Below the pieces are notes generated by a model. That model saw only the letters and a program-made list of their open reading frames with translations. It was not told the DNA's origin and made no database searches. From contig CM047426.1 in the NCBI GenBank assembly GCA_026168455.1, positions 32,361,058 through 32,425,057 of the forward strand: a DNA stretch of 64,000 nucleotides, given 5' to 3'. The stretch is from Theocolax elegans (lineage: Eukaryota > Arthropoda > Insecta > Hymenoptera > Cerocephalidae). Below are positions 1 through 11,326 of this stretch, one piece after another. Numbering within the stretch: the stretch's first letter is position 1; each line of letters starts with the position of its first letter. Made by a program: the position numbers and the translations under genes.

Positions 1-315
1 AGTTGAAACAGTGGTGCTTGTGTCCATCAGAAGATATCATCGGTCACTGTAATTAGTCTAATAATTACGGTTTCCTGTCCTCCCGATGGAACCACCGCGA
101 TCCTCTTTACATCTTCGCGTCCCTAACGTTTCCTATTATAATATTATAAATTAAATTTTATTGTTTTAAATCGTTTTATTTTATCACAAAAACTTTCTTT
201 TTTTCGTTTTGACTAATTTTCTTATTTTTCTTGGATACCCTAAAAAGAAAAAAAAATATTGTTCATTTTAAAGTAAGCTAATAAAAATATTGTTAAAAAA
301 TAAACTATGATTACC

Positions 316-421
316 TTAGTTCAATCACAAAGTCACACGATGATGAAGTAGAAGCTATACTTGAATTGCTTGATGTACGTTTAAGATTTGACGATTCTTC
401 CGTGGATTTACTAGTGGTATC
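316..421 (-). other. Possible further exon of the chimeric gene (Ser/Thr-rich)
   Basis: On the minus strand this stretch reads as a Ser/Thr-rich segment beginning DTTSKSTEESSNLKRTSS and ends at a good donor (AG then GTAATC). CWC22 proteins have Ser-rich tails, which supports it. With the visible acceptor the phase does not match exon 637-536, and the in-phase frame stops after about 21 codons. Either the true acceptor lies elsewhere, or there is a frameshift here. Confidence 0.35.
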
Positions 422-422
422 C

Positions 423-504
423 TTTAGTATATTACTATAATTATAATATATAAATATAAACTATTTAGTATATTACTATAATTATAATATATAAATATAA
501 ACTA
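423..504. repeat. 41-bp exact tandem duplication
   Basis: A 41-bp AT-rich unit beginning TTTAGTATATTACTATAATT occurs twice back to back (423-463 and 464-504). It abuts the likely splice acceptor of the last visible exon of the chimeric gene, in its intron. Confidence 0.85.
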
Positions 505-535
505 AGACGATATAAAATATAATTTGTTGTTATAC

Positions 536-3002
536 CTTAAACCCTTTAAACCAATAGATTTATAAAATAAAGCTGCATAAGCTCCATCTTTGGAAGTATA
601 AGAAGGAAATAATCCTTTAAACATATGTCTTTCAGCCCTAAAAAAATATAAAATCAAATTATTTGTACGTTGTAAACCAATCTGTATTTTCTCGCAGAAA
701 CTTATACTTACTTAAGTTTCTCTTGTAATCTAACAATGCCCATATTTTCAGACAATTCACGTAGAAGAATTCTAATAAAATTCTTTTTTGCAGTAGTTGT
801 AACCTTTTCGTTTAACTTTAGAATTGACAAAATATCCCAAGTTATGCATTCTGTATATAAAAGATGAGCAAATAATTTACTAGAATTCTTCAACTCATTT
901 TTATCCAATAATTCAATCGTATTGTAACAATCTGCAAAGATCTGCTTAAATGATTCAACAAAATTGTCATTTGTTAAACAAAACCTCTGTAAAAAGAAAA
1001 AATATAAATTAGTTTATTTCATAAATATTAAAATTTTATTTACGATTATTCACAATAATGTTTGAATATATCTTACTTCTGCTATTAGACCAAGGTATTT
1101 CTCAAATGATTTCATTTCTGTACAACAATCAAAAAGAATTTTACAAACTTTTATTTCTTGCCCTTCTTTAACTTGAGTTTCTAAAGTGTTATTAATGTAT
1201 TCATCAAAATCGAGTAATGAATGAAGTACTAGTTGAATTGAATCTTTAACAGAAGCTAAATCTAATTCTTCGTTTTCAATAACATCATTTTCTTCACTTG
1301 GTTCAACAATTTCTATTCTATTGTCAATCTGTATTGCATCTTCAGGATTAATTGAAGTTAGATGAGCATGATTATTTTTACGCTCTTTAATATAAAGTTT
1401 ATTCTTATTCTTTATGCAATTAATTAAATTTTGTGCTCTGTGCGTGTAAGTTTTGATTTTATCAAAATGATAAGTTAAAAATTGTGGAGGACTCATAGGC
1501 TCCTTTAGTTCTGTTAATGTTGCTAAATGTTTGGTTGCACATGATGAAACTAAAGTTGAGCATTCATTTTTCCTGACAATTATTTTAGTCCACGCAGGAA
1601 ATTCACTCAATAGATGTATAAAATTATCGAGAATTATAGGACAATAATATTCATTAGCTATCTTATCCGTTTCTACATTAAAATCACATATTTCAAATGC
1701 TTGTAAATTGAGTTGATTGATAAAATCATAAATTAAATGAGGTGTCTCATCTACTGTTGGAGTTTGCCTTATATCTAGAAAAGAGTAGCTCTTTGATCCA
1801 TGTTTTCCAGTTACAAATTGTATATATTGTTGATTCATTTGTTGAATCGTTTCAGTAGTTAAAAATTCCCACAAAGCTTTTCTTCTTGATTCAGTTTCTT
1901 CACTTTGAAATGGGCTCTGACACAGAGCCAAAACAGTTATTACAGTTTCTTTGAAATCTTCTATACTATCTACTGTGCTTAAATACATTATACTACATAA
2001 ATACAAATCTTTGACTGGTTGCAAAACATTTTCAAAGCATCCCCATCCATCAACTACTTTGATCAATCCAATTATATCTATATAAAGCAAAGTAGGAGGT
2101 AACACTGCTAATTCACTTGTTAAATACTGGTAACACCTAAAATAAAATTTATTAGTTATATATATATACACATATACATCAACAGTATCATTTTCATTAA
2201 AATTTTAAAGATAAGAAATTAAATACCTTATATTGTAATCATTGAATGAACAAAAATTAAAAGCTAAAGATGATGCATCTAATAAACTATATGAATAGCC
2301 AAGTACTAATTCAGTTGGTGCTGGAGCTTTGGATCTTAACCAAGTATTTAAAAAATATTCAATCTCGACAGTGTCTACAGAATCACTCATCATCTGAGCC
2401 AGTAATATTATTGAATTTTCTAATTTAACAGCTAATGCGTATAAAAATATATTACCACTTTCTAAGTTTCCAACAAAATTAGCGACAACTTTATCTAGTA
2501 CAATAAATGATACTGAAGATTCGAGATTAATTAATTCAGACCAGAGAGAAACTTGTTCCGGATGCCAATAGTTCACTGTAAAAGGTAACAGACCTATTTT
2601 GTGTATAGAATTTTTGTATTCTTCGTTACCTCTCATAGTAATCAAATTGCTCAAATCGTTAAGAATACTTTCCTGGTCATTGTTATCTAGTGTTTCATAA
2701 TAATCATATTCATCCCAGATATTATCATATTTTTCTACAGGTTCTCTTTTCTGTATTTTCAATTTTTTGGCTGGTGTTCTGCACACAATGTTCAAGTGTT
2801 TCATCAAATTGGTCTTTATTTGCTTTCTGTCTTGATAAACGAAAACATACAAATTCTTAAGATTCATTTCTGGAATGATTTTACATGCTTCTTTCCACAC
2901 TGGATCTTTCTGTTTCTTCAAGTCCCCATTTTCAGTGAAAATTGGTAAGTCTTTCAATACATTGAATATGACTTCATACTGCACTCTCGCAGGTCGTGGC
3001 AT
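536..3002 (-). CDS. Chimeric gene: transposase-like N-terminal half fused to CWC22-like C-terminal domain
   Basis: Exons read as 3002-2227, 2136-1077, 986-712 and 637-536, with GT-AG introns and continuous phase (about 737 residues so far). Residues 1 to about 490 resemble a DDE-type transposase-derived protein family in arthropods; recognisable pieces include LVLGYSYSLLDASSLAFN, YIDIIGLIKVVDGWGCF and LLSEFPAWTKI. I cannot name the superfamily. From about residue 550 the protein matches the MA3-side half of the spliceosome factor CWC22/nucampholin: LLDFDEYINNTLE, ILFDCCTEMKSFEKYLGL, KLFAHLLYTE, RILLRELSENMG and YKSIGLKGL follow CWC22 order. Both parts share the 1060-nt exon, so this is not an accidental exon join. 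CWC22's N-terminal MIF4G domain, which binds eIF4A3, is absent. The C-terminus is unresolved: a Ser-rich frame at 421-316 is out of phase by one base. It could be a domesticated fusion or a transposon that captured host sequence. Confidence 0.75.
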
Positions 3003-4074
3003 TTTTCCTTATACTTTGTTTTACAAATTTAAATAAAACTGTCTACTCCCTCTTTGTATTTAATTAACACAGAAGTTTCACTTTACTTAAATGAAGAAAA
3101 AATATTGTCTAAAATATATCCTTGTCCTATATTGTTATGGTCATGAAACATAAATATGCATACTTACAATATAATAAACAAAATTGTGACAATGACTTCT
3201 GGCAAATTGTAACAGAGAATTATAAAAGACATGTAATTCAGAGGGAAATTTCGACGTTACTCAGAAGTCAAAGGCAAAAAATAAACATTGAAATGTATGT
3301 ATTATATATTAGAATTGACCTGTGAACAAATGTATTACCGTGAATCATTGAGCCGACAACCACCGGATTCTAATATAACCTCAAAATAATACAATCGTCG
3401 TCGTCAATTTATTTGTATTAAAAAATCAGTTACAATGGGATAAAAACATAATGCCAACGTATATTCTGAAAAATACGAGATTCCAATGTTAACATTCCAT
3501 TTTGTACTGATTATAAATAAGCAAGCTTGATATTAAAAATTCAACAGTTTTTACATACTCAGAAAAAGCACATCACTGATAATTATTGTTTTATATTTTT
3601 CTTGTATAGGTATGTATATCTGCTTAGTACTATTATTATTACTAACTCGTAAAGAAACGATACATACACTGTGTCACGGAGTTATACGTTTTGTTGTTTT
3701 GATATTTTATATTTATATATATTTATATACATATATATATATATATATATTACGTTTTCGATCTCATTGTTGCATATGCATGCAATATACTGTCCTTCCA
3801 TGTTTATTTCAACTACGCGTTAGCGTCACTATTCACTATTCGTCTCTATACTGTCGACCAATCGTGGTATAGTATAAAATTCTATTGACCAATCACTCAA
3901 TGAGACAAGCAGAAATAAAAAAATAGTAGCGTTCCCACAATGTTCAAATGTTTATAGGAACAATATAAATATATATTGTAATAAATGCGATTATATACTT
4001 ATTACGTTGATAAAAATGTAATTTGTAATTTAATTAATGTCAAAGAAACGTAATTTTTTTTGCAATTGCAAATA
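3003..4074. other. Intergenic, no gene seen
   Basis: AT-rich sequence upstream of the minus-strand chimeric gene, with a (TA)n tract near 3715-3752. Short open frames here have no recognisable protein character. The last part (4075-4163) is the flank that is duplicated again at about 5934-6014. Confidence 0.6.
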
Positions 4075-6014
4075 TTTTTTTTGTTTATTATTAACATCTT
4101 ATTAACGATTATACTACGTTAATAGGATTTGTTTGTTTCAACAATTATATCAGACGTTTACTAGTCTAAGAGCCACCCATTTAAAAAAGGTTGTCATAAT
4201 GTACAAGGCTGTTCTCCAGCCAAATCAATTCCTTGTATATTAATGTAGTCATAGCCACGTAGGCAGAAGTCTACCTCGGGGACGTATGCGTGGGTGGATT
4301 TTTGAATTCGACGATCCGAATATTCTACTTATGTCATAAGGTACAAGCTTGAAAATTTGCAGGAATGTAGATAATAAGGTTTTAAACAAATAAAAAAATT
4401 GGCAGAAGCGGATGTTGAGGACAAGATGGCGGCAGAAGTACCGGAAGTGGTCAAAAATATTTTTCTACTTATGTCATAAGGTAAATTTCTGCCTTTTCGC
4501 TTATAGCTTTTTCAAGACGTCAATAAGCTAGAAAAAATTTGGCATAAGTGTAGGATGGGGATAAGTGCCAAAAAAAATGATCAATAAGTGCGCGGATTTG
4601 AAATATTCGATTTTTCTCTCGGTATTTGGTATCTAAAATACGCGACTTGATACAAGCTTGAAAATTTGCAGGAATGTAGGTAATAAGGTTTTGAACAAAT
4701 AAAAAAATTGGCAGCAGCGTAGATTGAGGACAAGATGGCGGCAGAAGTACCGGAAGTGGTCAAAAATATTTTTCTACTTATGTCATAAGGTGTATTCTGC
4801 CTCTTCGCTTATAGCTTCTTCAAGACGTCAATAAGCTAGAAAAAATTTGGTAGAAGTGTGGGATGGGGATAAGTGACAAACAAAATTGCATGCAATCTCA
4901 ATCCGGTAAACCATGGTTGTGTCGTTAATGGCAATAAATTTGACTTTGTATGGTTTACGGGAGCACAATGTCCAGAAACAGTTCGAGATGTTATTGTCGA
5001 AGATAATGACGCAGAAGCTGATGAAAATATTTCTTGTGAAAGCGATGAATCTGAAAATAATTAATTGAAACCATTTATGTATTTAAACATACACACACAC
5101 GTGTACTCGTTATTTGTATATGTACTACGTACTGTATATAAAATATTGAATACATTGTACAAAATAAATTCTTCCAGTTCTGCGCTTTAATTGTTGATTT
5201 TTTTAGCACTTATCTCCCACCTACATTTCTGTCAATTGTTTTTAACATACGGGCGTCTTGAAAAAGCCATACGCAAAGAGGCAGAAATTTACCTTATGAC
5301 ATCAGTTGAAATATATTTTTTGCCACTTCCGGTACTTATACCGCCATCTTGTCCTCAACTTCCGCTTCTGACAATTTTTTTCTTTATTAAAAACGTTATT
5401 ACCTGCATTCCTGCAAATTTTCAAGCTTGTATCAAGTCGCGTATTTTAGATACCAAATATTGAAAGAAAAATCGAATATTTCAAATCCGCGCACTTATTG
5501 ATAATTTTTTTGGCACTAATCCCCATCCTACACTTCTGCCAAATTTTTTCTAGCTTATTGACGTCTTGAAGAAGCCATAAGTGAAGAGGCAGAAATTTAC
5601 CTTATGACATAAGTAGAAAAATATTTTTGACCACTTCCGGTACTTCTGCCGCCATATTGTTCTCAACATCCGCTGCTGCCAATTTTTGTATTTGTTTAAA
5701 ACCTTATTACCTACATTCCTGCAAATTTTCAAGCTTGTATCAACTCGTGTATTTTAGATACCAAATACCGAGAGCAAAATCAAATATTTCAAATCCGCGC
5801 ACTTATTGATAATTTTTTTGGCACTAATCCCCATCCTACATTTCTGTCAATTGTTTTAACATACGGGCGTCTTGAAAAAGCCATACGCAAAGAGGTAGAA
5901 ATTTACCTTATGACATCAGTTGAAATATTTTTTTTGTTTATTATTAACATCTTATTAGATTATACTACGTTAATAGGATTTGTTTGTTTCAACAATTATA
6001 TCAGACGTTTACTA
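4075..6014. repeat. Tandem duplicate of the TIR element plus its 5' flank (upstream copy)
   Basis: About 85 bp of flanking sequence (starting TTTTTTGTTTATTATTAACA) plus the element's left inverted repeat are found at 4075 and again near 5934. This copy carries the left terminal repeat from 4164, forward ~300-bp internal units, the 63-codon frame and reverse-orientation units. It then breaks at about 5929 straight into the second copy of the flank. A run of A/T (AATATTTTTTTT) lies at both the 4070 and the 5930 boundary, so slippage or microhomology-mediated duplication is plausible. The break means this copy has no right terminus of its own. Confidence 0.8.
4873..5064 (+). CDS. 63-codon frame in the TIR element, possible transposase C-terminal remnant (copy 1)
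   Basis: A 63-residue frame ending in an acidic Asp/Glu/Ser-rich tail, with an inner segment NPVNHGCVVNGNKFDFVWFT. It is the only non-repetitive island inside the element and is followed by an AATAAA-containing stretch. It looks like the last exon or tail of a longer transposase or captured gene, since the sequence upstream switches abruptly to element repeat. An identical copy lies at 7024. I do not recognise the family. Confidence 0.4.
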   Translation: MTNKIACNLNPVNHGCVVNGNKFDFVWFTGAQCPETVRDVIVEDNDAEADENISCESDESENN

Positions 6015-8065
6015 GTCTAAGAGCCACCCATTTAAAAAAGGTTGTCATAATGTACAAGGCTGTTCTCCAGCCAAATCAATTCCTTGTATATTAATGTAGT
6101 CATAGCCACGTAGGCAGAAGTCTACCTCGGGGACGTATGCGTGGGTGGATTTTTGAATTCGACGATCCGAATATTCTACTTATGTCATAAGGTACAAGCT
6201 TGAAAATTTGCAGGAATGTAGATAATAAGGTTTAAACAAATAAAAAAATTGGCAGAAGCGGATGTTGAGGACAAGATGGCGGCAGAAGTACCGGAAGTGG
6301 TCAAAAATATTTTTCTACTTATGTCATAAGGTAAATTTCTGCCTTCGCTTATAGCTTTTTCAAGACGTCAATAAGCTAGAAAAAATTTGGCAGAAGTGTA
6401 GGATGGGGATAAGTGCCAAAAAAATGATCAATAAGTGCGCGGATTTGAAATATTCGATTTTTCTCTCGGTATTTGGTATCTAAAATACGCGACTTGATAC
6501 AAGCTTGAAAATTTGCAGGAATGTAGGTAATAAGGTTTTGAACAAATAAAAAAATTGGCAGCAGCGTAGTTGAGGACAAGATGGCGGCAGAAGTACCGGA
6601 AGTGGTCAAAAATATTTTTCTACTTATGTCATAAGGTGTTTCTGCCTCTTCGCTTATAGCTTTTCAAGACGTCAATAAGCTAGAAAAAATTTGGGATAGT
6701 GTAGGATGGGGATAAGTGCCAAAAAAAATGATCAATAAGTGCGCGGATTTGAAATATTCGATTTTTCTCTCGGTATTTGGTATCTAAAATACGCGACTTG
6801 ATACAAGCTTGAAAATTTGCAGGAATGTAGGTAATAAGGTTTTGAACAAATAAAAAAATTGGCAGCAGCGTAGATTGAGGACAAGATGGCGGCAGAAGTA
6901 CCGGAAGTGGTCAAAAATATTTTTCTACTTATGTCATAAGGTGTATTCTGCCTCTTCGCTTATAGCTTCTTCAAGACGTCAATAAGCTAGAAAAAATTTG
7001 GTAGAAGTGTGGGATGGGGATAAGTGACAAACAAAATTGCATGCAATCTCAATCCGGTAAACCATGGTTGTGTCGTTAATGGCAATAAATTTGACTTTGT
7101 ATGGTTTACGGGAGCACAATGTCCAGAAACAGTTCGAGATGTTATTGTCGAAGATAATGACGCAGAAGCTGATGAAAATATTTCTTGTGAAAGCGATGAA
7201 TCTGAAAATAATTAATTGAAACCATTTATGTATTTAAACATACACACACACGTGTACTCGTTATTTGTATATGTACTACGTACTGTATATAAAATATTGA
7301 ATACATTGTACAAAATAAATTCTTCCAGTTCTGCGCTTTAATTGTTGATTTTTTTTAGCACTTATCTCCCATACATTTCTGTCAATTGTTTTTAACATAC
7401 GGGCGTCTTGAAAAAGCCATACGCAAAGAGGTAGAAATTTACCTTATGACATCAGTTGAAATATATTTTTTGCCACTTCCGGTACTTATACCGCCATCTT
7501 GTCCTCAACTTCCGCTTCTGACAATTTTTTTCTTTATTAAAAACGTTATTACCTACATTCCTGCAAATTTTCAAGCTTGTATCAAGTCGTGTATTTTAGA
7601 TACCAAATACCGAGAGAAAAATCGAATATTTCAAATCCGCGCACTTATTGATAATTTTTTTGGCACTTATCCCCATCCTACACTTCTGCCAAATTTTTTC
7701 TATTATTGACGTCTTGAAGAAGCCATAAGCGAAGAGGCAGAAATTTACCTTATGACATAAGTAGAAAAATATTTTTGACCACTTCCGGTACTTCTGCCGC
7801 CATATTGTCCTCAACATCCGCTTCTGCCAATTTTTTTATTTGTTTTAAACCTTATTACCTACATTCCTGCAAAATTTCAAGCTTGTACCTTATGACATAA
7901 GTAGAATATTCGGATTGTCGAATTCAAAAATCCACCCACGCATACGTCCCCGAGGTAGACTTCTGCCTACGCGGCTATGACTACATTAATATACAAGGAA
8001 TTGATTTGGCTGGAGAACAGCCTTGTACCTCATGACAACCTTTTTTAAATGGGTGGCTCTTAGAC
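6015..8065. mobile_element. Complete non-autonomous TIR transposon, TA target duplication
   Basis: Left end GTCTAAGAGCCACCC (6015) and right end GGGTGGCTCTTAGAC (8065) begin inverted repeats of about 190 bp that match nearly base for base to the AAGCTTG at their inner ends. TA dinucleotides flank both ends (6013-6014 and 8066-8067). Inside, a ~300-bp unit containing GACAAGATGGCGGCAGAAGT and a CTTATGTCATAAGG-type palindrome is tandemly repeated in forward orientation on the left (near 6270, 6575, 6885) and inverted on the right (near 7500, 7800). No intact transposase is present. The TA duplication fits several superfamilies (Tc1/mariner-like and others), so I leave it unclassified. Its right end lies 10 bp before the NOL9 start codon. 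Confidence 0.85.
7024..7215 (+). CDS. 63-codon frame in the TIR element (copy 2, identical)
   Basis: Same 63 residues as the frame at 4873, in the complete downstream element. Perfect identity, including the following ~150 bp of apparent 3' untranslated sequence, indicates a very recent duplication. No function can be assigned. Confidence 0.4.
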   Translation: MTNKIACNLNPVNHGCVVNGNKFDFVWFTGAQCPETVRDVIVEDNDAEADENISCESDESENN

Positions 8066-8075
8066 TAATAGCAGA

Positions 8076-11000
8076 ATGATGCTTCGTAATGTAAAACGAA
8101 AGAGAAAACATCAGATAGACAAAACTAATGAAGAATCGGATGATAGTGAGAAATACAAAGCTTACATTAAGAAACCGTCGAAAAAGGATAATAAAGAAAA
8201 AAATACTAGTTCTCCATATGAAATTAGTAATAAAAAAGATAATAAAAATAAAAAAGAATTTTATGATGAAGTTACAAAAAGTTTTTCCGATTTAACGGAA
8301 AATCAAAAAAGTAATAAAAGTAAAAAGAAAAATACTCCATTAACTGTAGATAAATCACTTACTGATTCTAATGATTTAATGAATATTGTACATAGAAATA
8401 ATTCCTTATTCAATAAATCAGTATCAGCCCCTATGGAAATATTAAATGTACAAAAACGTATCAAAACACACGAAAATGTACAAAACAGTACAAAAATGTA
8501 CAAAAATGTACGAAACTGTACATAAATGTTGAAATTCGGACACATTGTACGGTTTCGTACATTTCTGTACATTTTTGTACTGTTTTGTACATTTTCGTGT
8601 GTTTTGATACGTTTTTGTACGTTTTGGTACGTTTTGGTACGTTTTGGTACGTTTTGGTACGTATTCGTACATTTTAGTACATTTTTGTACCTTTTCCTAT
8701 GTTTGCTTACGTTTTCGTACATTATCCTACATTTTCTTACATTTAATAAATTTCTATAATATATTTAATTTAAATTAGATATATTAATGGAAATTTATTA
8801 AATGTAAGCAAATGTAGGATAATGTACGAAAATGTAAGGAAACATAGGAAAATGTACAAAAATGTAAGGAAACATAGGAAAATGTACAAAAATGTACTAA
8901 AACGTACTAAAATGTACTAAAATGTACGAAAACGTACCAAAACGTGTAAAATAAATGTATGTACAAAAAGGTACACTTTTTTACATTTATTAACTTTTCC
9001 GTACGATTAACTACATTTATTTACTTTTCCATACGATTATCTACATTTAACAAAACTAGCCGCATGTGTTCGATAAGACAGTTATTTATTAAATGTACGA
9101 AAACGTAGTAAAACGTACAGAAACGTACGAAACTGTAAAAAAATGTACGAATTGTCCGAATTTCAACATTCATGTACATTTTCGTACATTTTCGTACATT
9201 TTGGTACGTTTTCGTACATTTTCGTACGTTTATCATTTCCATTGGGGAGTAAACCATGAAAGTATGGCACAATTTTTTTCTTTAGAAACTAAAGTTATTT
9301 TAGTTCTGCACCCAGGAAAACAATTTTCATTCTCTGGAAAATTGAAATTAAGAGTTTTATATGGTGCTATTGAACTTTATGGATCTGTATTTGATTGTCA
9401 CAATACAATCAAACCAGTTGAAGTTTATTCACCTAGAGGCTATAGCTCTATAAGTATCTCAAATTTTAATGTAAGTAATACATATGATAAAGAAGCTCTT
9501 TGGGATACCTTAACTTCAGAAGGAGTTGACAGGTCATTAAAAACAAAATTACACAATGCTATTCAAGAATGTAAGCCAGGTTGGACAGTTTTATTATTAG
9601 AAAATTTAGAAAATACATTAACAAATTTTTTAAGTGCACACTGTTCATTTAAACTTTTTCTAAAAATAGAAAATATAAAATATTCTTAGTGCGATTCAAG
9701 GAGAGCCGAGTGTGTGCTGCAGGCTAATTTTCAATTTCATCATTATGAAGATGAAATATCAATTGGTCCTTGTTGGAATGATTCCATAACTAATCAACTT
9801 TTAGCACAATGGAAGTCTAAAAACTCTGTATGTGCATTAATTGCTGGTGGTAAAGGAGTTGGAAAATCCACAACAGCCAGATATTTAATCAATAATTTAT
9901 TAAGACACTCGAAAAAAGTTGTACTGTTAGATTTAGATCCAGGACATGCAGAATTAACACCTGCAGCTTGTTTATCAATAAATATATTGGAAGAACCTCT
10001 GCTAGGACCAAATTTCACTCATCTTAAAACACCATTTTATCAGTTATACTTAGAAGATGTAAATGTCACAAATTGCATAACTAGATATATACAATATACT
10101 AAAAAATTAGTGGATTTCCTCAAAAATCATAAAGATCTTGCACTGTCATTGTAAACACTATAGGATTTTGCAAAGGTCTTGGACTTGATATCTGCATTTT
10201 TTTAATAAAGTAATTGAGCCTACTAATATTATTCAAATTTTATCAAAAAGGACAAAAAACAATTTTGAGTTTGCACTGTTGAAGCACACAGTTAATGAAA
10301 GAGTATGTATAAATTATCAAATAATTTAATTTACAATAATTATAATTATCATGGTAATAAATAAATTATTATTATTGTAATAAATTATTAACAAAATAAT
10401 GTAATTAAATAAAATGTACTTTTATTACTAGAAAACATCTTTGATATCTTTAAACGACGACGAAGTATTTAAAAAAATTTGTGATTATGAATTGCATTAC
10501 ATACCATCCATGGCAGAAGGAAAACGTCAATTTGAAACATGGAATATAGAACCACATCAACAACGTGAACTTGTGCTACTTGCGTATCTTAGTCAAATAA
10601 TCCAAAATGCAGATGAAAAATGGTACAACTCACAAGATACTTTACTGCTAATCAATTTATAATAATCTTATTAAAACTTGTACCAATTATTTTTTTCAGT
10701 TTCTGCAATTTCACACCAAACAGTATCAACAATGTAATCCCATATACGTAAGGATAGTCCACTCTTCTAGATAGTAAGCAGTATAGAGTAAATAATAAAA
10801 TTTAATATAACGTAACTTATTTTTTTTAGTTTGCCATTCTCATCATGTTACGTATCTTTGACGCACGCTAGTATACCGCCAACCCATATTTTAGCAGCGA
10901 TGAACGGAAATATTGTTGCTTTGTGTGGAATTGATTTAGATGAAGATTCATCGAATGTTGACAAAGAATCTTTGAACTATCCTTTAGTAGTTATAAAACC

Positions 11001-11326
11001 ACCAACTTGCAGTTGCTATGGATATGGTAAGCGACTGCTAATTAGAAGATACCTATACAATATGAAATTATTAATTGCTTTTTTTCACAACAGGTATAGT
11101 AAGAGGAATTGACATGAAGAAACGATGTGTGTACATCAATACACCTTTAGATCAAAATCTATTACAATACGTGAATTTGTTGACTGGATGTTCAGCAATG
11201 CCATTTGCACTTTTAAATCCGGGTAAATACTCGAATGCACCTTATGCAGCGGATCGGGGGGAGTTGCCTACGAGTCGCGAAGCTCGTCGTGGCAATTTCC
11301 GTGTCGATCAAAATAAAAGCATGTAA
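8076..11326 (+). pseudogene. NOL9: NOL9 polynucleotide 5'-hydroxyl kinase, disrupted
   Basis: NOL9 is the nucleolar RNA 5'-kinase used in ITS2/rRNA processing. The family is clear: a Lys-rich N-terminus, VILVLHPGKQFSFSGKLKLR, Walker A GGKGVGKST (about 9846), VVLLDLDPGHAELTP, GPNFTHLKTP, VNTIGFCKGLGLDI, IPPTHILAAMNGN and the C-terminal GIVRGIDMKKR. Introns are kept (10300-10430 and 11026-11094), so this is not a retrocopy. Lesions: (1) a fold-back element splits the first coding exon at 8428-9249; (2) TAG at 9687-9689 within an otherwise continuous frame; (3) a frame break near 10150 before VNTIGF; (4) another near 10210 (IFLIK to VIEPTN); (5) an unresolved stop at about 10660. The nonsense codon and frame breaks lie in conserved regions. 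Base-call error is possible for single indels but unlikely for all. Convergent with the DNMT3 relic. Confidence 0.8.
8428..9249. mobile_element. Fold-back element of GTAC-decamer repeats inside the NOL9 exon
   Basis: The ends are inverted: GCCCCTATGGAAATATTAAA at 8428 mirrors TTTATCATTTCCATTGGGG ending near 9247. The interior is a palindromic array of 9-11-bp units such as GTACGTTTTG (four perfect copies near 8617-8657) and their complements GTACAAAAAC. A second inverted pair, AATGTTGAAATTCGGAC, lies at about 8525 and again near 9170, with an AT-rich centre near 8760. NOL9 frames on the two sides are in register (KSVS before, VNHESMAQFF after), so the insertion is a multiple of three but contains in-frame stops (8523). 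Confidence 0.75.

Noticed and set aside
8303..8759. Overlapping open frames on both strands rich in Tyr/Phe/Thr/Lys
   Set aside because: They are translations of the GTAC decamer array of the fold-back element, open because the repeat lacks stops, not genes.
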